Below, piece by piece: positions 1 to 7,645 of a stretch of 64,000 nt of DNA; within the stretch, counting starts at the first letter, position 1, and each line of letters starts with the position of its first letter. Origin of the DNA: Nitrosomonadales bacterium (GTDB lineage: Bacteria > Pseudomonadota > Gammaproteobacteria > Burkholderiales > Gallionellaceae); NCBI GenBank assembly GCA_016208015.1, contig JACQYW010000008.1, positions 291,296 to 355,295 of the forward strand, written 5' to 3'. A model generated the notes under the pieces. The model was not told the DNA's origin. It was given only the letters and a program-made list of their open reading frames with translations, and searched no databases. Both the position numbers and the translations under genes were made by a program.

Positions 1-468
1 TTTGACGCTGCCCGCCGTCGCACACACGGCCAGCAGCGAGGCCAGCGGCGCACAGGGCGTGAGACTCAACGAGAAACCGAGCAACAGCGGCGGCGTACTC
101 CCTGCGCTGCGCGCCGCATCGCACGGCGTGTGCACTGTAGCCGGGCGCAGCAACCACAATCCTGCGACAAGAGACGCCGCACCGATGATGAGGTTCCCCG
201 TACCGCCGCGCATCACTTGCGCCAGCCATGCCCCCGCCCCTGCGGCCAGCGCACCGAGCATGATGTACGCCATGATGCGCCCGCTGACGAACAGGGCTGT
301 GTCGCGCAAGGCCTGTCTCTGTGTGTCGCCGCGCCCCAGCACCCAGGTCCCCATGAACGGCAGACAGGTGGCGGTGCAGGCGGTCAGACCCAGCGATGCG
401 CCCAGCAGCCACACGGTGAATAAGGTGGTCTGCTGCGGCAGCAATCCGGCATCGAGCAGGTCAACCAT
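1..468 (-). CDS. UreH/DsbD-like membrane protein (partial, 3' end outside window)
   Basis: The reverse strand from 468 is open to the window edge (156 codons seen). The start ATGGTTGA overlaps the TGA of the upstream polyferredoxin gene, which indicates translational coupling. The product is very hydrophobic, with helices near residues 15-40, 60-85 and 95-115. It has two cysteine-containing motifs near helix ends, LTACTATCLPF (about residue 28) and LSLTPCAPLASLL (about residue 136). Such paired Cys motifs are typical of the DsbD/CcdA-related and UreH-like (sulfite exporter TauE/SafE annotation) membrane families, which move electrons or metals across the inner membrane. Its place as last gene of a TonB-receptor operon suggests a metal or redox role. 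The exact family is not certain because the C-terminal half is missing. Confidence 0.65.
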   Translation of the reverse strand, partial: MVDLLDAGLLPQQTTLFTVWLLGASLGLTACTATCLPFMGTWVLGRGDTQRQALRDTALFVSGRIMAYIMLGALAAGAGAWLAQVMRGGTGNLIIGAASLVAGLWLLRPATVHTPCDAARSAGSTPPLLLGFSLSLTPCAPLASLLAVCATAGSVK

Positions 469-1519
469 TTTCGCCCTTGGGCTTGTTGACCCGGACATCG
501 ATGACGCGCTGCTTCGGCGCCCCCTCGGGCGTTTCCGCCCTCACCCGTCGCTTGTAGTGCTCGCGCGATGATCCGAACAGCCTGAAGCCGAAGAACTTGA
601 GCTGGATGACATCGTCGTCCGGGCAGTATTCGGCGCAGCGTCCGCACATCGTGCAGTCTTCGTGGAAGGCCTTCTTGCCGAACTCGGTACCGATCTCGTG
701 GATGTCCATCGGGCAGGCTTTTTCGCACACGCCGCATTTCTCGCATTTCTCGTGGGCATCCTTCTTCACCAGACGCATCGGCGACAGCTTCTGGAACAGC
801 GCGTTCCACGACAGCAGCGGACAGATGCGGCAGAACGGCTGGCGCGCAGCCAGTGCGGCGATGACGACGAAACCGAACATCGCGTTGCCCAGCGCACCGA
901 GGGCGAAATTGACGGTAGTGGATGTGCGCACGGCGATCTGCTCGGTATCGGCGGTCAACAAAGTGGTCGCGATGCGCGACGGGCACACCTGGCAGAACGG
1001 GTCGCCCAGCTCGTTGGACACCACGCCCATGCCGGCCATGGTGGGCAAAGCCAGTACCAGCACCAGCAACATCAGCCACTTCACCGGCCGCACCCTGCCG
1101 ACATTCCCGGGTTGCAAGCGGTTGAGCGGGCGACCGAGACGGCGACCGATGCGGTACAGCAGTTCCTGCACCGTGCCCAGCGGACAGACCCAGCCGCAAA
1201 ACGCCTTGTTGAGGAGAAAGAAAAACATGAAGAACACGCCCACCGACATCGCCACCGGGATGAACACCTTGAGTGTGATGTCCTGCGCCTTGACCAGCGC
1301 TTCGCCCACGCGGTGATGCAACTGGTGCTGGTTGACGATGAGGATGCAATGGTCGCCGGTCATCTTGTCGTAAGCGCAGGACAGCGCGGGCAGCGCCTGC
1401 GAGATGCGGTCCACGGTGTAACTGCCGAGCAGCGCTCCGCCGTAGACCGTGAGAAACAACATCAGTATCTGCACGGTGAAACGGACGCGGCCCAGGGTCG
1501 GGAATAATGTCTTAAGCAT
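461..1519 (-). CDS. NapH/CcoG-like 4Fe-4S membrane polyferredoxin
   Basis: A 352-residue membrane ferredoxin. Hydrophobic helices lie near residues 15-32, 85-105, 155-175 and 205-225. Helix-loop cysteine motifs CGWVCPLGT, CQVCPSR and CRICPLL precede two classical clusters, CEKCGVCEKACP and CTMCGRCAEYCP, near residues 265-310. This is the architecture of NapH/MauN/NosR-C-type proteins, which pass electrons between the quinone pool and periplasmic or membrane partners. I use ATG 1519 because it overlaps the stop of the upstream gene (ATGCTTAA) and gives the family-like N-terminus MLKTLFPTLGRV; the open frame upstream of it is the antisense of a neighbour. It lies between a DUF4198-like protein and a UreH/DsbD-like protein, so it may supply electrons for metal reduction during uptake. 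That role is inference. Confidence 0.8.
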   Translation of the reverse strand: MLKTLFPTLGRVRFTVQILMLFLTVYGGALLGSYTVDRISQALPALSCAYDKMTGDHCILIVNQHQLHHRVGEALVKAQDITLKVFIPVAMSVGVFFMFFFLLNKAFCGWVCPLGTVQELLYRIGRRLGRPLNRLQPGNVGRVRPVKWLMLLVLVLALPTMAGMGVVSNELGDPFCQVCPSRIATTLLTADTEQIAVRTSTTVNFALGALGNAMFGFVVIAALAARQPFCRICPLLSWNALFQKLSPMRLVKKDAHEKCEKCGVCEKACPMDIHEIGTEFGKKAFHEDCTMCGRCAEYCPDDDVIQLKFFGFRLFGSSREHYKRRVRAETPEGAPKQRVIDVRVNKPKGENG

Positions 1520-2438
1520 TGCCAGCCTCCTCGCTCTTCGGTTCGGTCTTGCGCTTGCGCAACAACGGAGCGGCACCCAGCATGCCGAGCAAGGTGAACC
1601 CCAGCCCCATCGCCAGACTGCGTTTCTCGAAGGCATTGGGACCGTAACTGCTGTTGAACGCGGTCAAGAAGGTTTTGCCTTCGGCGGCGTATTCGGTCGC
1701 CAGCACCAGATCGGCGCCGCGACGCATGCCGTGGTTGTGCCCACCTGCATCCTTCATTTCTTCCTCGGGCTTGAAGTCATCCGGTACATGGACCCTGACC
1801 ACACCCTGCACGTCCGCGACGAACTCGGCCATGCTGCCGTTGGAAGTCTCCAGATAGACCTTCTGTCCGGGCAGCGGCTGGCCGTTGAAACGCAGCAGGA
1901 ACTGCCAGTCCTCGTTGGCCCGATAGCGCGAATGCTCGCGCGGGAACGGCTGCGGGATGATCTCCAGTTCATGCTTCTGCTGCATGAACATCGCGCTCGG
2001 ATCCCTGGCACCGCGCTCGTTGAACGAATACACGGTGGAAGCGACCCGCACCGTGTCACCCTGCTCTTCGCGCGCCGCCAGCCAGTGGAAGCCGCCGTTG
2101 GCAGGCTTGTCCAGCATGGCACCGCCCATCTCTATCGACAGCTGACGATGCGCCTTGTCGTCTTTCGTATTGTTGGACCAGGCATCGATGCCCGCCGCCA
2201 CGATGTTCTGCGGCATGATGGCTGTCTTCATGGTCTCGCGGCTCTCGCCGCTCATCCTCGCCTTCAGCGTCGGATAGAGCGTCCACGCGGCCGTCTTGCC
2301 CATGCCCTGCATCATCGCGGCATGATCGTGGCCTCCTGACATATCCATCTGCGGCCTGCCGCCCGGTTTACCCTCAGGCGCGGCTAATGCCGTTGCTGCC
2401 GCCAGCAACGCCCCCATCAATATCAGATTCATTCTCAT
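1512..2438 (-). CDS. DUF4198-like periplasmic metal-associated protein
   Basis: 308 residues with a Sec signal peptide (about residues 1-20, cleavage after ALAA). A His/Met-rich stretch (MDMSGGHDHAAMMQGMG, about 31-47) and a second one (GGHNHGMRRG, about 236) look metal-binding. The middle, with PLPGQKVYLE and a following Ig-like beta segment, resembles the DUF4198 domain found with nickel, cobalt and iron uptake genes. A single C-terminal helix (about 275-293) is followed by a basic tail RKRKTEPK, so the protein is probably anchored facing the periplasm. It lies 11 nt after the TonB receptor gene and overlaps the polyferredoxin start by 8 nt, so the three are surely co-transcribed. The specific metal cannot be told from sequence. 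Confidence 0.65.
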   Translation of the reverse strand: MRMNLILMGALLAAATALAAPEGKPGGRPQMDMSGGHDHAAMMQGMGKTAAWTLYPTLKARMSGESRETMKTAIMPQNIVAAGIDAWSNNTKDDKAHRQLSIEMGGAMLDKPANGGFHWLAAREEQGDTVRVASTVYSFNERGARDPSAMFMQQKHELEIIPQPFPREHSRYRANEDWQFLLRFNGQPLPGQKVYLETSNGSMAEFVADVQGVVRVHVPDDFKPEEEMKDAGGHNHGMRRGADLVLATEYAAEGKTFLTAFNSSYGPNAFEKRSLAMGLGFTLLGMLGAAPLLRKRKTEPKSEEAGNA

Positions 2439-2449
2439 CGCAATGCTCC

Positions 2450-4795
2450 TTAAAAGACCAACGACAAACCTGCCGTCCAGACACGTCCCGCATTGACCGT
2501 GATGGACGGGTCTTCCGCGTTGTAGACACCGTCGCCGTTGCTATCCGAAGAACCGCGGATGGTGGTGTAGTAGTAGCGGTCGAACACGTTGTCGATGCGC
2601 GCGAACGCGGACCACTTCATGCCCTTTTCGGTCTTGATCTCGTAGTTGGCCATCAGGTTGTAAACCGTGCGTCCGCCCACCCACACCACGTTCACTTCAT
2701 CGGCATAGCTGCCGGATTGGGCATTCATCTCTCCCGTCACAGTCCACGCTGTCGTCGCGCGGTAACGTGTCGTCAGATTGATCTTGTGCTGGGGCGTGCG
2801 CGGCACGGTGTTGCCGGTGTTGTTGTAATACACCGACGGCAGCGGGGCGCTGCGCGAGCCCATGGCCATCCAGTAACTGTCGTTGCGCGTGAAGATCGCT
2901 CTCAGGTAGGTATAAGCCACATCGCCAGACCATGCCTGCAGCGAATCCGTTTTCGCCCCTACTTCCAATCCGCGATTTCTCACGCCGCCGATGTTCTGAT
3001 ACTGCTCCACACCCTCTGCAGTCGGCGTGGTCTGATACTGACCGCCCGTGTTCAGGATGAAGTTCTTGCGGTCGAGCTGGAACACCGCCACATCCGTATC
3101 GAGTGCGACACCGAACAACTCGCTCTTGGCGCGCATGCCGATCTCGTAGTTCCAGGATTTCTCCGGCGACAGGTTGGGGTTGGCCAGCACAGTGCCGGTC
3201 GGCGTGATCGAGCCGCCATACAGCTGGCTGATGGTCGGCACGCGGAAGCCGGTCGATATGTTGGAATAGAGCTCGCGATCCACGCTCAGCGCGTAATTCA
3301 ATCCGGCACGCTCCGACCAGACACGGAAGGTCTTTTCGCCGCTGCTGACCCTGCCCTGCGAGATCTGCGTGGCAGTCAACGGGATGTAGCTGACATATTT
3401 CGCCGTGATGTTGTCGTAACGCGCATTCAGGGTGGCGGTCAACGGTTCGGCCAGCAGCCATTTGAATTCGCCGTACATCGCGCGGGTATCGGAAGTGGAG
3501 AGACTGTTGTTGGTCACCGTCCCTTGCAGGTTGAGCGGATTGGTCACTCCGACCGGCGTGTTGCGCGAGGTATACGTCACCAGGTTGGTGGTCAGTGCCC
3601 TGTCCTCGAATCGTTGCATGTCGAGACCCGCCATCATCCCGGTCTGTTCGCCGCCTTTGCGCACTTCCGCCTTCATGCCCTTTTGCACCTGCTTCGTGTC
3701 CGCCCCGCTGGCATAGACATCGCGCAGTTGCGACATATCGTTCACAGCGAGCAGGGTTCCCGCGCTGTCCCGCAAATACCCGCTCGGCCCCTGCCAGCCG
3801 TAGGTGTGGTCCTTGAACAGATAGGTGTTCACCAGCAGATTGGCGCCATCGCCGAAATCGTTGGCATAGGAAAGGTTGGCCTTGTTCAGGTCGATATCGT
3901 ATTTGCGCGCATAGTCCTTGCCGCCGGAAGTCGCGCTGGTCGGGTCGATGGCCGCATTGGTCACGCCGCGCACCGTACCGTGGCTGTCCTTGGAACGCTT
4001 CGAGTGTTCGAAACCGAATGTCACATCGCTGCTGGCATCGATCAGATATTGCAGCTTCCCGTCCAGATAGTCCCTGCTCCAGGCACCCTGATCGTAGTAA
4101 TCATCCGACATCGCCTTGCTCTTCTGGATATGTCCAACCAGATCGTTCCCGGCAAAACCCACGCGCAGCAACCCCTTGTGGTAATTGAAACTGCCCACTT
4201 CGGCAGCAGCCGTCACACCGGCCATCTTGGCACCGCGCTTGGTGGTGATGATCACCGCACCCGAGAGCGCATCCTCGCCGAACAGGTAGGAGGCGCCGCC
4301 CTTGATGACCTTGATCGATTCGATGTTGTCCAGATCAATGTTGACGCGCCCGGTGCGCTCCAGCACCGGCACGCCGTCGATCACGATCGCCACACCGGGT
4401 TTCTCGCCCATATAGCGCTGCGCTTCCACACCGCGCAGCATGATCTTCACCGAATCGCCGCTCTGCACCTCGGCCGTCACCCCCGGCACCGATTCGAGGA
4501 CATCGACGATGTTCTTGCCGTGCTCTTCGTCCACGCGTCTGCCATTGATGTTGCTGATGTTGGAGGGCTCGCCGCGCTTGGAATCGAAACGGTCATCGAT
4601 GGTCGTGGATGTGACGACCACCTCGCCCAGCATCTTCCTGCTCACGCCGCCATTCGCTGGCTCCGTATTCGTTGCGGCGTCTGAATCGACCGCGACAGGC
4701 GGCACGGTTCCACCAGCTTCAGCATAAGCCTGATTGAATAACGACATGGACAGCATGAGCGGCAACGCGCTCATGGCAACAAATATCTTGTTCAT
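2450..4795 (-). CDS. TonB-dependent outer-membrane receptor
   Basis: 781 residues with a signal peptide ending near AYAEAGG. The plug domain follows: a TonB-box-like EVVVTST (about residue 58), then DVLESVPGV, IMLRGVE, VVIDGVPV-type strands and the NIESIKVIKGGASYLFGEDALSGAVI segment typical of plugs. The rest is a 22-strand barrel ending in aromatic ITVNAGRVWTAGLSLVF, with the terminal Phe that BamA recognises. The family imports siderophores, cobalamin or metal complexes using TonB-ExbB-ExbD energy; an exbB-exbD pair is at 23643-24684. It is first in an operon with DUF4198-like, polyferredoxin and UreH/DsbD-like genes. No clear Fur box was seen in the short upstream region shared with mutL (4796-5006). 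Confidence 0.9.
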   Translation of the reverse strand: MNKIFVAMSALPLMLSMSLFNQAYAEAGGTVPPVAVDSDAATNTEPANGGVSRKMLGEVVVTSTTIDDRFDSKRGEPSNISNINGRRVDEEHGKNIVDVLESVPGVTAEVQSGDSVKIMLRGVEAQRYMGEKPGVAIVIDGVPVLERTGRVNIDLDNIESIKVIKGGASYLFGEDALSGAVIITTKRGAKMAGVTAAAEVGSFNYHKGLLRVGFAGNDLVGHIQKSKAMSDDYYDQGAWSRDYLDGKLQYLIDASSDVTFGFEHSKRSKDSHGTVRGVTNAAIDPTSATSGGKDYARKYDIDLNKANLSYANDFGDGANLLVNTYLFKDHTYGWQGPSGYLRDSAGTLLAVNDMSQLRDVYASGADTKQVQKGMKAEVRKGGEQTGMMAGLDMQRFEDRALTTNLVTYTSRNTPVGVTNPLNLQGTVTNNSLSTSDTRAMYGEFKWLLAEPLTATLNARYDNITAKYVSYIPLTATQISQGRVSSGEKTFRVWSERAGLNYALSVDRELYSNISTGFRVPTISQLYGGSITPTGTVLANPNLSPEKSWNYEIGMRAKSELFGVALDTDVAVFQLDRKNFILNTGGQYQTTPTAEGVEQYQNIGGVRNRGLEVGAKTDSLQAWSGDVAYTYLRAIFTRNDSYWMAMGSRSAPLPSVYYNNTGNTVPRTPQHKINLTTRYRATTAWTVTGEMNAQSGSYADEVNVVWVGGRTVYNLMANYEIKTEKGMKWSAFARIDNVFDRYYYTTIRGSSDSNGDGVYNAEDPSITVNAGRVWTAGLSLVF

Positions 4796-4994
4796 ACACT
4801 CCCCTGTTTGCAGTTGTTAAAACGGGGCGGATACTAAAGCCCTCTTTTAAACACGGGAATGCGTCATATTGTCGCGCGTCAATTTGCCGCACCCTCCGTG
4901 CGTCAAATTTTCGGAGGAGGTTTGGGTTCGAAAAGCAGATGTGATGCTGGACACCCCAAATGCCGGACGACGGCGGCGGCAACCTCCCTTCCGC

Positions 4995-5000
4995 TATAAT
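4995..5000 (+). promoter_or_regulatory. Perfect -10 hexamer just upstream of mutL
   Basis: TATAAT lies 6 nt before the mutL ATG at 5007, so transcription from it would begin at or next to the start codon. No Shine-Dalgarno sequence precedes that ATG and no good -35 box is visible at the right distance. This fits a leaderless mutL transcript but is unproven. Confidence 0.35.
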
Positions 5001-5006
5001 CCGCAG

Positions 5007-6869
5007 ATGTCTTCCATCCATCTTCTCCCCGACCTCCTCATCAACCAGATCGCCGCCGGCGAAGTCATCGAACGCCCGGCTTCGGCTCTCAAGGAGTTGC
5101 TGGAGAACAGTCTGGATGCCGATGCGACCGAGATCGCTGTGCAACTGGAGAACGGCGGCATCAAGTTGCTGCGCGTGCGCGACAACGGTAGCGGCATCGC
5201 CAAGGAACAACTGCCGCTGGCGCTGATGCGCCATGCCACCAGCAAGATCGCTTCATTGGAGGATTTGCAGAAAGTCGCCAGCATGGGTTTCCGCGGCGAG
5301 GCGCTGGCCAGCATGGCCGCCGTGGCGCAGGTCACCCTCACCAGCCGCAACGCCGAAGCCGAGCATGCCTGGAAGATCGAAGCCGCCGACGGCACGCAAG
5401 GCACCGCCGCACCGGCCGCCCATGCCCACGGCACCACCATCGAGATGCGCGAGCTGTATTTCAACACTCCCGCGCGGCGCAAGTTCCTCAAGAGCGAGAG
5501 CACCGAATTCGCCTGGTGCGAAGAGACGTTCAAACGCATCGCGCTGTCGCGGCCGGATGTGGCGTTCAGCTTGCAGCACAACGGCAAGATGGTGTGGCAA
5601 CTGCCCAGGCACGACCTCGCACAGCGCATCACCGCCATCCTCGGCCCCGAATTCGGTCAGCATGCCGTCAACGTAGAACGCCAGATCGGCCCCCTGCACC
5701 TCTACGGCATCGCCGCCCTGCCCGCCTATTCCCGCTCCACTCGCGACGAGCAATACTTCTTCATCAACGGTCGCTTCGTGCGCGACAAGGTGCTGATGCA
5801 CGCCGTTCGTCAGGCCTATCAGGACATCCTCCACCACCAGCGCCACCCGGCCTTCGTGCTGTTCCTAGCCATGCCACCGGAACAGGTGGACGTGAACGTG
5901 CACCCGGCCAAGAGCGAAGTGCGCTTCCGCGAAAGTCAGGGCATCCACCAGTTCGTGTTCCATGCCTTGCAGGATGCGCTGAGTGCGACGATGAGCAACG
6001 AATCCCCGGATTCGTCACTCCGGCGCAGGCCGGAGTCCAGTTCTTCAATAAATGCGCTGGATTCCGGCCTGCGCCGGAATGACGGCTCGACTGGTTTTGG
6101 CCAACAACATATTCCGTTTACTGCTGCCCAACCGCAGGCCGCCTACAAACTGTGGGAAGAAGCCGCTGTCGCTCGCGAACAGGGAGCCGACAACGTAGGA
6201 TGGGTTGAGCGCAGCGATACCCATCAACCTTCATCGCAAGCAAATGATGGGTATCGCTCCGCTCAACCCATCCTACAACAGTCCGAACATCCACTCGGAT
6301 TCGCATTAGGTCAGTTGTCCGGCATCTACATCCTCGCCCAGAACCAGCAAGGTTTGATCGTCGTGGACATGCACGCCGCCCACGAACGCATCGTGTACGA
6401 ACGCCTGAAGACCGCCTTCGACGCCCAGCAGATGCCCACCCAGCCGCTGCTCATCCCCGTCACCTTCGCCGCCGAAGCGCTCGACATCGCCACCGTCGAG
6501 GAAGAACAGGAAGCGCTTAAACAGCTAGGCTTCGACATCGCCCCCCTCTCCACCCACACCCTCGCCGTGCGTGCCATGCCCGCCATGCTCAAACAATCGC
6601 ACGCCGAAACCGCCGCGCGCGAAGTACTACACGAACTGCGCGACTTCGGCGCCAGCCGCGCCCTCACCGAACGCCGCAATGAGTTGCTCGCCACCCTCGC
6701 CTGCCATTCCGCCGTGCGCGCCAACCAGCAACTCAGCATCCCCGAGATGAATGCCATCCTGCGCGAGATGGAACAGACCGAACGCGCCGACCAGTGCAAC
6801 CACGGCCGTCCAACCTGGTTCCAGGTGACGCTGGCGGAACTGGATGCGATGTTTATGCGTGGAAAATGA
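5007..6869 (+). CDS. mutL: DNA mismatch repair protein MutL
   Basis: 620 residues starting at MSSIHLLPDLLINQIAAGEV, the usual MutL N-terminus; the open frame extends further upstream but that part is not conserved-looking. The N-terminal GHKL ATPase (about 1-330) shows ELLENSLDA, RDNGSGI and GFRGEAL. The C-terminal domain has DMHAAHERIVYE, matching the DxHA(x)2E(x)4E endonuclease motif, plus ACHSAVRAN and CNHGRPT, so this is the nicking type of MutL expected where MutH is absent. The linker (about residues 335-423) contains two inverted repeats inserted in frame (6013-6085 and 6195-6276), adding peptide such as VGWVERSDTHQ. They lie between the two folded domains, so function is probably kept. 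miaA, a common neighbour, is displaced downstream by two extra genes. Confidence 0.96.
   Translation: MSSIHLLPDLLINQIAAGEVIERPASALKELLENSLDADATEIAVQLENGGIKLLRVRDNGSGIAKEQLPLALMRHATSKIASLEDLQKVASMGFRGEALASMAAVAQVTLTSRNAEAEHAWKIEAADGTQGTAAPAAHAHGTTIEMRELYFNTPARRKFLKSESTEFAWCEETFKRIALSRPDVAFSLQHNGKMVWQLPRHDLAQRITAILGPEFGQHAVNVERQIGPLHLYGIAALPAYSRSTRDEQYFFINGRFVRDKVLMHAVRQAYQDILHHQRHPAFVLFLAMPPEQVDVNVHPAKSEVRFRESQGIHQFVFHALQDALSATMSNESPDSSLRRRPESSSSINALDSGLRRNDGSTGFGQQHIPFTAAQPQAAYKLWEEAAVAREQGADNVGWVERSDTHQPSSQANDGYRSAQPILQQSEHPLGFALGQLSGIYILAQNQQGLIVVDMHAAHERIVYERLKTAFDAQQMPTQPLLIPVTFAAEALDIATVEEEQEALKQLGFDIAPLSTHTLAVRAMPAMLKQSHAETAAREVLHELRDFGASRALTERRNELLATLACHSAVRANQQLSIPEMNAILREMEQTERADQCNHGRPTWFQVTLAELDAMFMRGK
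6013..6085. repeat. REP-like inverted-repeat pair inside mutL
   Basis: Two copies of a ~28-nt palindromic unit (CGTCACTCCGGCGCAGGCCG at 6013, inverted copy 6057-6085) face each other across a 16-nt spacer. The left copy has a symmetrical change (ACTCC/GGAGT for ATTCC/GGAAT), keeping its stem paired. The same unit occurs at 9178-9302, 19726-19842 and 52668-52840. The insertion keeps the mutL frame open. Confidence 0.85.
6195..6276. repeat. 82-nt inverted repeat inside mutL
   Basis: Arms 6195-6226 and 6245-6276 begin GTAGGATGGGTTGAGCGCAG and are almost exact reverse complements (about 32 nt each) around an 18-nt loop. This is a different family from the repeat at 6013. It is in frame with mutL and encodes GWVERSDTHQ, a peptide typical of this repeat type when it is translated in other proteobacteria. 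Confidence 0.85.
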
Positions 6870-6878
6870 GATCGCCAA

Positions 6879-7604
6879 ATGGAATTTAAATTAGACCGAC
6901 CTCGTGCCAACGAGTACCCAACAGAGGCAATTCTCGATGAACTGCGCCGTGTTGCCGCCATATTTGAAAACCGCAGATTTACACGACGCGAATTTGATAC
7001 TAATTCCAATTACTGCAAGGGTTCAGTAGTTCTCTCGCGATTTGGCACATGGCAAGCCGCTCTTGATGCAACGGGCCTTGATCTAATCGCACCAGTTAGA
7101 AAAGACCGCCACTTTATTTCAAACGAAGAGTTGTTCTCGGAACTAGGACGCATTTGGCATCTTATTGGACATCGCCCATCAAAAGACGAGTGGGAAAGTT
7201 CTCAACCAATCTATTCATACACAACGTACAAAACGCGCTTCGGTGGCTGGGTCAATGCCTGTGCAGCCTTCATTGAATACACTTCGCTGCCAGCTGACGT
7301 ATCAACCCGAAGCCTAGCTCCATCTCTACCCGAATCATTAGGCAAACCGACCAGACCTATAGATACCTCTGAAAAACGCAGTATCCCAATGAAACTTCGG
7401 TATCAGGTTCTAGCGCGTGATTGCTTTAAATGTGTAGTTTGTGGACGAAGCCCTGCCACACATGCCGGAGTCGTTTTGCATATTGACCACATCAAACCTT
7501 TTTCAAAGGGGGGAAAGACAGTTTTAGAAAACCTACGCTCTCTTTGTCAGGAGTGTAATTGGGGCAAGGGAGATGACATTGAAATCTCGAAATCCGTCAG
7601 TTAA
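6879..7604 (+). CDS. HNH endonuclease with homing-endonuclease-associated repeats
   Basis: 241 residues. The N-terminal two-thirds holds two repeats of about 55 residues, each ending in a conserved F(G)xW motif (SRFGTWQAALDATGL near 50 and TRFGGWVNACAAF near 115), the pattern of homing-endonuclease-associated DNA-binding repeats. The C-terminus is an HNH/McrA-type nuclease: CVVCGRSP, HIDHIKPFSKGG, ENLRSLCQECN, with two CxxC zinc pairs. It begins 9 nt after mutL. Its base composition is clearly more AT-rich than its neighbours (many AAA, ATT, TTT codons), which suggests recent transfer. Its role may be mobility or defence; no intron or intein is visible around it. Confidence 0.85.
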   Translation: MEFKLDRPRANEYPTEAILDELRRVAAIFENRRFTRREFDTNSNYCKGSVVLSRFGTWQAALDATGLDLIAPVRKDRHFISNEELFSELGRIWHLIGHRPSKDEWESSQPIYSYTTYKTRFGGWVNACAAFIEYTSLPADVSTRSLAPSLPESLGKPTRPIDTSEKRSIPMKLRYQVLARDCFKCVVCGRSPATHAGVVLHIDHIKPFSKGGKTVLENLRSLCQECNWGKGDDIEISKSVS

Positions 7605-7645
7605 GAAAAGTCCACTTTTCGGGATGAGGCGCTAGGAGCCGCGCA

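Noticed and set aside
2387..4684. Long plus-strand open frame (765 codons) opposite the TonB receptor
   Set aside because: It is the antisense of a clear receptor gene, has no ribosome site, and its protein is His/Arg-rich without any motif, as expected of a GC-rich shadow frame.
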